From the NCBI GenBank assembly GCA_963626295.1, contig CAVFWS010000125.1, positions 1 through 5,000 of the forward strand: a stretch of DNA of 5,000 nucleotides, given 5' to 3'. This stretch comes from UBA1731 sp963626295 (lineage in GTDB: Bacteria > Verrucomicrobiota > Kiritimatiellia > RFP12 > UBA1067). Position numbers and translations under genes: made by a program. The notes under the pieces were generated by a model. That model saw only the letters and a program-made list of their open reading frames with translations, was not told the origin of the DNA and ran no database searches. Below, piece by piece: positions 1 to 5,000 of the stretch. How positions within the stretch are numbered: the first letter of the stretch is position 1; each line of letters starts with the position of its first letter.

Positions 1-90
1 TCCGCACCTCGCGGCGAACCGACGCTTTTATGGGCAGACACTACGTACCTCAAGGACGAAATGGCCGTCTCCGTATGGAAAAGATACTGA
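1..90 (+). CDS. 3' end of an unidentified upstream gene (partial)
   Basis: Frame 1 is open from the window edge to a TGA at 88-90 and encodes 29 residues. They include EPTLLWADTTYLKDEMAVSV and end in VWKRY. The residue mix is protein-like and the codons resemble those of the downstream genes, so this is probably the C-terminus of a gene starting outside the window. It is too short to assign a family. Another + strand frame is also open across these bases, so the choice of frame rests on composition only. After the stop there are about 120 bp before the next start, enough for a promoter. Confidence 0.4.
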   Translation, partial: SAPRGEPTLLWADTTYLKDEMAVSVWKRY

Positions 91-169
91 TCGGCAAGAC
101 GATACCCTCTCGGAGGTTTCGACTGGAGTGCAAGTGTCCCAAAAGCGCGTTTCATTATGGACTGAAATG

Positions 170-178
170 TGGTATCAT
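170..178 (+). promoter_or_regulatory. Candidate extended -10 promoter for the gene run
   Basis: The bases TGGTATCAT match the extended -10 form TGnTATAAT at all but one position. No good -35 hexamer lies 16-18 bp upstream (the bases there are TTTCAT), which is usual for extended -10 promoters. Transcription would start near 185 and leave a leader of about 26 nt before the ATG at 211. This is the only convincing intergenic promoter seen before hisF, so it may drive the whole envelope-his run. It is a sequence match only. Confidence 0.35.
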
Positions 179-198
179 TCACGGACAACAAAGTCCTG

Positions 199-205
199 AA
201 AGGAG
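199..205 (+). promoter_or_regulatory. Shine-Dalgarno fixing the AsmA-like start at 211
   Basis: AAAGGAG lies 5 nt upstream of the ATG at 211. It supports this start over the in-frame GTG at 169, which overlaps the candidate -10 box and has no such site. Confidence 0.8.
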
Positions 206-210
206 TGGCG

Positions 211-1167
211 ATGAGCGAAAAGAGAAAATGCGGTTGTCTTTGTAGGATATTCAAGTGCCTGCTGTGGTGCGTGGCCGGGCTGTTGGCGTTGTCGCTGTTG
301 CTTGTGGCCACATTGCCGTTGTGGATCAGTCCGGTGGCCACCGGCATTGCGGGCAGTCTGGTGCCCAAGTTCACCGGCACCGGGTTCGCGATGGAGCGCT
401 TCTACGTCAATCCATGGTCCGGTTCGGTACGCGTCGCCGGCGTGAGGCTCGCGAATCCGGAGGGCTTCGGCTCCGCCCCGGCATTGTCGGTAAGGTCGTT
501 CGCCCTGGACGTATCCATATCCGAGCTTTTCGGGAACACGCTTCATGTCAGGGAACTGCTCATAGACGATACGTTCGCGAGCTACTATTCCCACAAGGGT
601 ACGAACAACATGGATGTGATACTCGCAAACGTCGACAAGACCCTTGGATCGGGCGAACCGAAGGAAGCGAAGGCGCCCGAGGATGAGCAGAGGTCGGAGA
701 TGAAGTTCATTATAGACCATGTGCGCATTTCTGGAACCAGGGTCAAGCTATTGAAAAACGACACGGTTCCGCCGATGCCGATCGTTGACATTGAAATGCG
801 GGACATCGGCAAGGAGTCCGGCGGCGCGACGTTCGGCGAAGTCGCCAAGGCCTTCACGGATGCGTTCATGAAGGGCCTGTCTGCCGTTGGCGAAGGTCTT
901 GGGGGGCTGGGCGGCGCCATCGGCTCCGGCGTCAAGGATGCGTCTTCGGCGGTCGGGGATGCGGCATCTTCCGCAAAGGATGCGGTCGGGGTCGTCGGCG
1001 ATACCGCCACCGCTGCGGCGGAAGGCGCGAAGACGGCGGTGAATGCCGTGGAAGATACCGCAACGTCCGCCGTGGACGGGGCCAAGGCTGCGGTGGACGC
1101 GGTTGGCGACACGGCAAGGAATACGACTGAAGGCGTGAAGAACCTTTTCAAGTCATTCGGAAAGTGA
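211..1167 (+). CDS. AsmA/DUF748-like envelope protein with helical repeat tail
   Basis: The 318-residue protein has a short basic, cysteine-rich N-terminus (Cys 7, 9, 11, 16, 20), one membrane segment at about 17-40, and then a domain outside the cytoplasm. Residues 55-140 resemble the N-terminal part of AsmA/DUF748-type proteins: MERFYVNPWSGSVRVAGVRL, then ANPEGF, then alternating beta-strand patterns (SVRSFALDVSISELF, LHVRELLIDD) and a TNNMDVIL stretch. A second strand set (FIIDHVRISGTRVKL) and VDIEMRDIGKESGG follow. Known relatives are envelope proteins linked to outer-membrane biogenesis or lipid transport between membranes. From about 220 the chain becomes Ala/Gly/Asp/Lys-rich and helical, ending in three 18-residue repeats. 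It is shorter than full AsmA (about 600 residues), so a complete lipid groove is unlikely. The start at 211 is set by AAAGGAG. It is the first gene of the run. The family call is from pattern only, and the exact role is unknown. Confidence 0.72.
   Translation: MSEKRKCGCLCRIFKCLLWCVAGLLALSLLLVATLPLWISPVATGIAGSLVPKFTGTGFAMERFYVNPWSGSVRVAGVRLANPEGFGSAPALSVRSFALDVSISELFGNTLHVRELLIDDTFASYYSHKGTNNMDVILANVDKTLGSGEPKEAKAPEDEQRSEMKFIIDHVRISGTRVKLLKNDTVPPMPIVDIEMRDIGKESGGATFGEVAKAFTDAFMKGLSAVGEGLGGLGGAIGSGVKDASSAVGDAASSAKDAVGVVGDTATAAAEGAKTAVNAVEDTATSAVDGAKAAVDAVGDTARNTTEGVKNLFKSFGK
985..1146 (+). repeat. Three in-frame 54-bp repeats encoding an amphipathic helix
   Basis: Residues 259-312 of the AsmA-like protein fall into three 18-residue units: VGVVGDTATAAAEGAKTA, VNAVEDTATSAVDGAKAA and VDAVGDTARNTTEGVKNL. 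The shared pattern is V-x-x-V-x-D-T-A-x-x-x-x-x-G-x-K. A shorter, related segment (SSAVGDAASSAKDA) precedes them. The DNA copies have diverged more than the protein pattern. Eighteen residues equal five turns of an ideal alpha helix, so each unit would present the same face, as in apolipoprotein-like or LEA-like helices. Confidence 0.75.
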
Positions 1168-1170
1168 AGT

Positions 1171-1175
1171 GAAGG
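1171..1175 (+). promoter_or_regulatory. Shine-Dalgarno supporting the MurC-like start at 1184
   Basis: GAAGG ends 8 nt before the ATG at 1184. An earlier in-frame GTG at 1169 would add five residues (MKAGR) and has a less well spaced site. The protein from 1184 begins MDHLIGIGGVGMSALA, which starts right at the family's first nucleotide-binding loop, so 1184 is preferred. Confidence 0.5.
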
Positions 1176-1183
1176 CCGGGCGC

Positions 1184-2401
1184 ATGGATCACCTGATCGG
1201 AATAGGCGGAGTCGGGATGAGCGCACTCGCGCACGCGCTCATCTGCATCGGCCATTCCGTATCCGGCGCAGACCGCCTTGTCTCGTCCACAGGCGGAAGC
1301 GCGATGCCAGAGTCGCTCCGCCGGCTTGCCGCGCTTGGCGTGAGGGTGCATCCCGACGACGGCAGCGGAATCGGACCTTCGGTGGATCGCGTCATCGTAT
1401 CTACGGCGATCGAGCCGCAGAATCCCGGCCTTGTGCGGGCGAAGGAGCTTGGCATTCCCGTAGTTCACCGTGCCACGGCGCTCGCAGAGGCGCTCTCCGC
1501 CCACAAGCTCGTCGCGGTAGCCGGCACATGCGGAAAGTCCACGGTGACGGCAATGCTTTCCGCCATACTTGCCGACTGCGGCCTTGATCCGTTCTGCGTG
1601 AATGGGGCTGCGGTGGTTGGCTGGAACGGATCGGTAAGGGACGGCAAGGGCGAGTACGCCGTTGCCGAGGTCGATGAGTCCGACAGGTCGCTTGCGGCGT
1701 TCAGTCCGTATGCGGCGATAGTCACGAACGCAAGCGCCGACCACTATTCCAAGGACGAGATGGATGCGGTGTTCGATGCCTTTGTCGCAAATGTGCCGGG
1801 TCCAGTCATTGACGGGCGCAAGGCGGTCTACGGCGCCGATTGCTCGATGCCTGGCGTCCACAACAGGCAGAACGCGGGAATCGCCCTTGCGATGGCGCTG
1901 GCGCTTGGCGCGGACGAGGCGAAGGCCCGCGAATCGCTCGTCAACTTCAAGGGCGTGGAACGCCGGATGCAGTTCATCGGCAGATGCGATGGCGCTGAGA
2001 TATATGACGATTACGCCCATAACCCAGAGAAGCTTCACGCGATGCTTGCCACGCTGCAGGACAGGCATCCCAGGGGAGTGGCGGTGGTGTGGCGTCCACA
2101 CGGGTACGGTCCGCTCCGCAAGATGCTCGGTCCGCTTGCGGAGATGTTCAACGCGCAGCTGCGTCCGCAGGATCGCCTCATCGTGCTGCCCGTCTACGAT
2201 GCCGGCGGCACTGCGGACCGGAGTATCCGGTCCGACGCGCTGGCGGCAGCTGTGCGTGGAGCGTCGTTCATTGAAACCCCGGAGGAGGCCTTGCGGCTTC
2301 TGAAGGCGCAGGCATCGGCGTTCGGTGCAGTGGCAATTGCGGGTGCGCGCGATCCGGGTCTCCCGGCGATGGCGCGCAGCCTCGCTGAAGAAAAGGAGTA
2401 G
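1184..2401 (+). CDS. murC: Compact MurC-family ligase (UDP-N-acetylmuramate--L-alanine ligase-like)
   Basis: The 405-residue Mur ligase probably acts in the cytoplasm, joining L-alanine to UDP-MurNAc with ATP in peptidoglycan precursor synthesis. The N-terminal Rossmann domain opens with GIGGVGMSALA (residues 6-16). The P-loop is GTCGKST (114-120), where MurC usually has GTHGKTT. The metal-binding acidic motif is EVDESD (162-167), the conserved histidine is in NASADH (187), GVHNRQNA (224-231) links to the C-terminal domain, GVERR is at 257-261 and DDYAHNP at 275-281. VVWRPHGYGPLRKM and VLPVYDAGG match the MurC C-terminal pattern better than MurD, E or F. It is short against about 460-490 residues for MurC: only about 25 residues separate FDAFVANV from PGVHN, so much of the central sheet is missing. 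The stop is 4 bp before the next gene. It could instead be a recycling ligase (Mpl-like) or a paralogue with another substrate. Confidence 0.75.
   Translation: MDHLIGIGGVGMSALAHALICIGHSVSGADRLVSSTGGSAMPESLRRLAALGVRVHPDDGSGIGPSVDRVIVSTAIEPQNPGLVRAKELGIPVVHRATALAEALSAHKLVAVAGTCGKSTVTAMLSAILADCGLDPFCVNGAAVVGWNGSVRDGKGEYAVAEVDESDRSLAAFSPYAAIVTNASADHYSKDEMDAVFDAFVANVPGPVIDGRKAVYGADCSMPGVHNRQNAGIALAMALALGADEAKARESLVNFKGVERRMQFIGRCDGAEIYDDYAHNPEKLHAMLATLQDRHPRGVAVVWRPHGYGPLRKMLGPLAEMFNAQLRPQDRLIVLPVYDAGGTADRSIRSDALAAAVRGASFIETPEEALRLLKAQASAFGAVAIAGARDPGLPAMARSLAEEKE
2393..2398 (+). promoter_or_regulatory. Shine-Dalgarno inside the end of the MurC-like gene
   Basis: AAGGAG lies in the last codons of the preceding gene, 7 nt before the ATG at 2406. 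It fixes that start, which is directly followed by signal-peptide codons, and suggests translational coupling of the two genes. Confidence 0.8.
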
Positions 2402-2405
2402 TCCC

Positions 2406-3023
2406 ATGAAGAAAATGATGCTGGCTTTTGCGGTGGCGGCGATGTCGCTTTTCGCGCAAGGTGAAGAGGGCAAGGAAAAGAAGAAGATGCCGTCTTCCAT
2501 GAAGTCGTTCACTTCTCTAACCGCGGCAAAGAAGGAGGCGGAGAAGTACGACGCGCCGATATTCGTCGTCGCGGTCGCCAAGGGCACGCCGATGGAGTCG
2601 GCGGTGAAGAAGGTGATGTCGAACAAGTTCTTCAAGGAGCTCGCCACGAAGGGCTTCTTCGTGTATACGATGCGCCTGGACCTGAGCAAGAAGGAGAAGG
2701 AGGCCGACGGCCGCACCCCGAAGGCGATGTACGAGAAGCTGTCGGACGACGAAAGGGCGCTGCTCGACGTGATTGCGCCGCCGGACGAGGTGATGGTGCG
2801 CAGGCTTCCGCTCTTCGGGATGGTCTCGCCCGACGCCACCAAGGCGGTCATCAAGCCCGTGGACGTCCCGAAGTTCAAGCCCAATCCCGATTCGAACTAC
2901 TACGGACAGTATCTGCAGGATCTCCAGTCCGCCGCAATGGCATACGGCATAGACATCGACATGTCCAAGGAGATGCGCAAGTACATTGAGAATCCCCCGG
3001 CGGAGAAGAAGCGGAAGAAGTAA
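2406..3023 (+). CDS. Small exported protein, probable thioredoxin-like fold without cysteines
   Basis: The 205-residue protein has an N-terminal signal peptide: MKKMML, a hydrophobic core, and possible cleavage near AQG (residues 17-19). A lysine/glutamate-rich linker follows. Residues 37-92 (SLTAAKKEAEKYDAPIFVVA, then FFKELATKGFFVYTMRLDL) follow the layout of thioredoxin-like domains of the DUF255/Thioredoxin_7 type: a helix, a KPI-like strand, a helix where CxxC would sit, and a strand ending in an acidic residue. RRLPLFGMVSPDA (132-144) would be the cis-proline loop and next strand. There is no cysteine in the whole protein; the CxxC position reads KGTPMES. Disulfide chemistry is therefore ruled out, and a binding or scaffold role is more likely. 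The C-terminus is strongly basic (KKRKK). The fold call is an inference from pattern. The gene sits between the MurC-like and LpxC-like genes with 4-bp gaps on both sides. Confidence 0.6.
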   Translation: MKKMMLAFAVAAMSLFAQGEEGKEKKKMPSSMKSFTSLTAAKKEAEKYDAPIFVVAVAKGTPMESAVKKVMSNKFFKELATKGFFVYTMRLDLSKKEKEADGRTPKAMYEKLSDDERALLDVIAPPDEVMVRRLPLFGMVSPDATKAVIKPVDVPKFKPNPDSNYYGQYLQDLQSAAMAYGIDIDMSKEMRKYIENPPAEKKRKK

Positions 3024-3027
3024 TCCG

Positions 3028-4053
3028 ATGGGCGGCAGTTTCATCTATCCGAAGTGCCGGCTTGTTGCCGGCGATGCGGCCTCGTTCTCCGCCGCAAGGT
3101 CACGCTTCGAGGAGTTGCCCGTGGATGACGTGCGCCTCTCCCGCTCGTCAGGGTGGAACACGAGCCGCACCACGCTCGCCGGAGAGACGAGCGTGTCGGG
3201 CGTAGGCACGTTCCGGGGCAGCGAAAGGCGCACCATAACGTTCGCGCCCTCCTCGCGTCCCGGATGGTGGATCCGCCGCACGGATCTTCCAGAGCAGCTC
3301 GACACCGCGGTGCACATCTCGAACCTGTGGACGAGCTCCCGCAACCTCGTCCTGCGCAGCGGATCGCCGCACAACTACCTTCGGATGGTCGAGCACATCA
3401 TCGCGCTCAAGGCGGGGCTTGGGCTGGACAACGTGGTGCTCAAGACGAATTCCGGCGATCCGCCGCTATTCGACGATTCGTCGCTTCCGCTTGTCGAGGC
3501 GATAGACAGGGCGAAGATCATCCCCCTGGGCGAGCGCGCGACGTACGTCACGGTGAAGGAGCCGCTTGCGTTCGCCGGAGCGAGAGGCGATTTCCTCATG
3601 TTCATTCCGGACGACGGAACGCGGCGGCTTAGGCTTGACGTGGGGATAAGCTGGCGCACGATAATCGGCGACCAGCGCATCGTGTTCGACGTCACTCCGG
3701 AGACGTTCCGCTACGGCTCGTATGCGCGCACGAACGCCACGCACAGGCAGTACCAGCTTGCCAGGACGATAGGATGGCTCTTCGCCGATACCCGCCATCT
3801 CGGATATGACAAGAACAACATCCTCATCCATGGGCGGAAGCGCTGGTATGGCGAGCCCCGCTTCAACGTCAAGGGGACTGACCGGTTCCTTGAGCCGGTG
3901 TGGCACCGCGCAGTCCTCGACCTCGCGGCGGCGCTTGCGCTTACTGGGCCGGACCGCTTTGTCGGTACTGTCGTGTCGTTCAGGGCAGGACATACGCAGG
4001 ATTGCGACGCGGTGAGGCATCTCTACCGCAACGACCTATTGGAAGACGCCTGA
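3028..4053 (+). CDS. Divergent LpxC-family protein (UDP-3-O-acyl-GlcNAc deacetylase homologue)
   Basis: The 341 residues align by eye with LpxC, the zinc deacetylase of the committed step of lipid A synthesis. NTSRTTLAGETSVSGVGTF (44-62) matches the LpxC start, followed by WIRRTDLP, VEHIIALKAGLGLDNVVL (121-138) and PPLFDDSSLP. In the second half are QLARTIGW (243-250), VWHRAVLDLAAALALTG (291-307) and FRAGHTQDCDAVRHL (318-332). The zinc ligand of the VEH motif (H123), its Glu122 and the final GH histidine (H322) are kept. The HKxLD zinc motif reads H-R-A-V-L-D, so by ungapped alignment the histidine is one place early and Arg sits at the ligand site. The aspartate four residues later is Ala302, and the N-terminal GLHTG loop reads GVGTF. 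Activity is therefore doubtful. The ATG at 3028 gives a 43-residue extension; a GTG at 3121 with a strong ribosome site would give 310 residues, near the usual 305. It could be an inactive or repurposed paralogue. Confidence 0.75.
   Translation: MGGSFIYPKCRLVAGDAASFSAARSRFEELPVDDVRLSRSSGWNTSRTTLAGETSVSGVGTFRGSERRTITFAPSSRPGWWIRRTDLPEQLDTAVHISNLWTSSRNLVLRSGSPHNYLRMVEHIIALKAGLGLDNVVLKTNSGDPPLFDDSSLPLVEAIDRAKIIPLGERATYVTVKEPLAFAGARGDFLMFIPDDGTRRLRLDVGISWRTIIGDQRIVFDVTPETFRYGSYARTNATHRQYQLARTIGWLFADTRHLGYDKNNILIHGRKRWYGEPRFNVKGTDRFLEPVWHRAVLDLAAALALTGPDRFVGTVVSFRAGHTQDCDAVRHLYRNDLLEDA
3109..3114 (+). promoter_or_regulatory. Possible ribosome binding site for an alternative LpxC-like start at 3121
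   Basis: GAGGAG lies 6 nt before an in-frame GTG at 3121. A start there would give a 310-residue protein, close to the usual LpxC length of about 305. The 3028 start has a weaker GGAAG (3013-3017) but fits the 4-bp spacing of the run. The same bases could simply encode Glu-Glu. Confidence 0.35.
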
Positions 4054-4082
4054 TGGCCGGGCGCATGATGGAGTGCAGATGA
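4053..4082 (+). other. Possible 9-codon coupling ORF between the LpxC-like gene and hisH
   Basis: The stop of the LpxC-like gene overlaps an ATG (TGATG, 4051-4055). The reading frame from it encodes MAGRMMECR and ends at TGA 4080-4082, which overlaps the hisH ATG (ATGA, 4079-4082). A ribosome could therefore be handed from the LpxC-like gene to hisH through a minimal ORF. No separate ribosome site was seen for it, and chance in GC-rich DNA cannot be excluded. Confidence 0.2.
4070..4073 (+). promoter_or_regulatory. Shine-Dalgarno for hisH
   Basis: GGAG lies 5 nt before the ATG at 4079. It supports this start over the GTG at 4073, which overlaps the site. The protein then begins MTAIVDYRAGN, the usual HisH start. 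Confidence 0.65.
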
Positions 4083-4675
4083 CAGCGATTGTAGACTATA
4101 GGGCCGGAAACCTCACGAGCGTAAGGCTCGCGTTCAATGCGCTTGGCGCGGAGACGGTCATATCCTCAGACCCATCCGTGATTCGGGCTGCGGAAAGGGT
4201 AGTGTTCCCCGGCGTGGGCGCGGCGGCGAGCGCGATGGCGAATCTCCGCGGGCTTGGCCTCGCGGATGCGGTGCGCGAGGCGGCGTCCTCGGGTAGGCCG
4301 TTCATCGGCATTTGCCTTGGGATGCAGATCCTGTTCGAACATTCCGAGGAGGATGGCGGCGTCGATCTCCTTGGGGTGCTTCCGGGGAAGGTGCGCAGAT
4401 TCCCGGATGTCGAGGGGTTCAAGGTTCCGGAGATAGGCTGGAACGATGTGCGGACGGATGTCGCCGAGAGGTTCATCAGGTCCGGGGACGAGTTCTACTT
4501 CGTCCATTCGTACTATGCGGAGCTTAATCCGCATATGGTGGGGCGTACGTCCTATGCGGGAGTGGACTTCACCTCGGCCGTGCGCCGGGGCAGCCTTTTC
4601 GCGACGCAGTTCCACCCGGAGAAGTCCGGGAGGGTGGGGCTTGCGCTCCTGAAATCGTTCCTTGAGACGGCGTGA
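4079..4675 (+). CDS. hisH: Imidazole glycerol phosphate synthase, glutamine amidotransferase subunit HisH
   Basis: The 198-residue class I glutamine amidotransferase has the usual HisH length. It hydrolyses glutamine and channels ammonia to HisF, which converts PRFAR to imidazole glycerol phosphate and AICAR in histidine biosynthesis. The start IVDYRAGNLTSV is typical. The oxyanion loop is PGVGAA (44-49). The nucleophile is Cys79 in FIGICLGMQ (75-83), and the other triad members are His179 and Glu181 in TQFHPEKSG (177-184). KVPEIGWN (115-122) and FYFVHSYYAE (139-148) are also family signatures. All catalytic residues are present, so it should be active. It lies 25 bp after the LpxC-like gene and 69 bp before hisF, its obligate partner. 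HisH paralogues in sugar nucleotide pathways exist, but the canonical hisF next to it argues for true histidine synthesis. Confidence 0.95.
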   Translation: MTAIVDYRAGNLTSVRLAFNALGAETVISSDPSVIRAAERVVFPGVGAAASAMANLRGLGLADAVREAASSGRPFIGICLGMQILFEHSEEDGGVDLLGVLPGKVRRFPDVEGFKVPEIGWNDVRTDVAERFIRSGDEFYFVHSYYAELNPHMVGRTSYAGVDFTSAVRRGSLFATQFHPEKSGRVGLALLKSFLETA

Positions 4676-4744
4676 CGCGATGGCGCCACTGATGCCGATG
4701 ATGGGGATTCGCCAAAGTCAGATGACATCCTGAGAGAGACGAGA

Positions 4745-5000
4745 ATGCTTGCCAAGAGAGTGATCCCATGCCTGGACGTGCGCAACGGGCGCGTCACCAA
4801 GGGCGTAAAGTTCAAGAACAACGTCGATCTCGGCGATCCGGTCGAGATGGCGGTGCGGTATTCCGATGGCGGGGCCGACGAACTCGTGTTCTACGACATC
4901 ACGGCGTCGGCGGAGAGGCGTCCGATAGACATCGGGATGGTCGAGGCCGTCGCGAAGGCGGTGCGGATACCGTTCGCCGTCGGCGGAGGCATATCAGCGC
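4745..5000 (+). CDS. hisF: Imidazole glycerol phosphate synthase, cyclase subunit HisF (5' part)
   Basis: The first 85 residues of HisF are present; the gene runs off the window (family length about 250). HisF is the (beta/alpha)8-barrel cyclase that uses ammonia from HisH to form imidazole glycerol phosphate and AICAR from PRFAR. MLAKRVIPCLDVRNGRV (1-17) is the canonical start, with catalytic Asp11. GADELVFYDITAS (43-55) and FAVGGGIS (77-84) are the barrel strands that line the site and bind phosphate. The keeping of Asp11 and of the DV-x-x-G-x-V motif separates it from HisF-like partners of sugar amidotransferases, which read differently here. The ATG at 4745 matches the family start exactly, although the ribosome site is weak, purine-rich GAGAGA only. 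The second catalytic aspartate lies outside the window. Confidence 0.95.
   Translation, partial: MLAKRVIPCLDVRNGRVTKGVKFKNNVDLGDPVEMAVRYSDGGADELVFYDITASAERRPIDIGMVEAVAKAVRIPFAVGGGISA

Noticed and set aside
106..119. Small hairpin CCTC-TCG-GAGG followed by TTT as a terminator
   Set aside because: The stem is only 4 bp and the T-run only three bases, too weak to call a terminator.
30..245. 71-codon + strand open frame over the leader region
   Set aside because: It overlaps the clear Shine-Dalgarno and start of the AsmA-like gene in another frame and has no domain or ribosome site of its own.
585..1226. Long - strand open frame opposite the AsmA-like repeats
   Set aside because: Its proline/alanine/serine-rich translation is the mirror of the Ala/Gly/Asp-rich tail on the + strand. 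The + strand reading has a start signal, membrane segment and family pattern.
1148..2884. Very long open frame of 578 codons on the - strand
   Set aside because: It lies opposite the MurC-like and thioredoxin-like genes, crosses their junction although they are in different frames, and its translation shows no recognisable domain. It is an artefact of GC-rich codon use.
4676..4744. Histidine attenuator leader before hisF
   Set aside because: The short frame in the gap has no histidine codons and no paired hairpins were seen, so it is not a his leader peptide.
4073..5000. HisH/HisF paralogues for a sugar amidotransferase (surface sugar synthesis), suggested by the envelope neighbours
   Set aside because: HisF keeps the canonical CLDVRNGRV with catalytic Asp11 and DITAS motifs, which the sugar-linked HisF-like proteins lack, and no amidotransferase partner gene is visible.

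Overview
The window is GC-rich and almost fully coding on the + strand. It looks like a chromosomal piece from a Gram-negative bacterium, because an AsmA-like envelope protein and an LpxC-family protein (lipid A pathway) sit in one gene run. The divergent forms of the families, the general style of the proteins and the mixed gene order would suit the PVC group (Verrucomicrobiota, Kiritimatiellota or Lentisphaerota). That placement is an impression and has not been tested by comparison.

Layout: positions 1-90 probably hold the 3' tail of an upstream gene. Positions 91-210 are non-coding and carry a candidate extended -10 promoter (170-178) and a clear Shine-Dalgarno before the first complete gene. 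Six genes then run in the same direction with small gaps of about 16, 4, 4, 25 and 69 bp. They are an AsmA/DUF748-like membrane protein with a helical repeat tail (211-1167), a compact MurC-family ligase (1184-2401), a small exported protein with a probable cysteine-free thioredoxin-like fold (2406-3023), a divergent LpxC-family protein (3028-4053), hisH (4079-4675) and hisF (4745 to beyond the window end). No terminator-like hairpin followed by a T-run was seen between them, so one transcript is the simplest reading.

How they fit together: HisH and HisF form imidazole glycerol phosphate synthase (histidine biosynthesis, with AICAR feeding purine synthesis). Both carry canonical catalytic motifs as far as they can be seen. 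The upstream genes all concern the envelope: outer-membrane or lipid handling (AsmA-like), peptidoglycan precursor ligation (MurC-like), an exported thioredoxin-fold protein, and lipid A deacetylation (LpxC-like). The most interesting feature is that three of the four envelope proteins depart from their family norm. The LpxC homologue appears to lack several active-site residues, the MurC homologue has a shortened central domain and an unusual P-loop, and the thioredoxin-like protein has no cysteine at all. No mobile elements, CRISPR arrays, tRNAs or rRNAs were seen.
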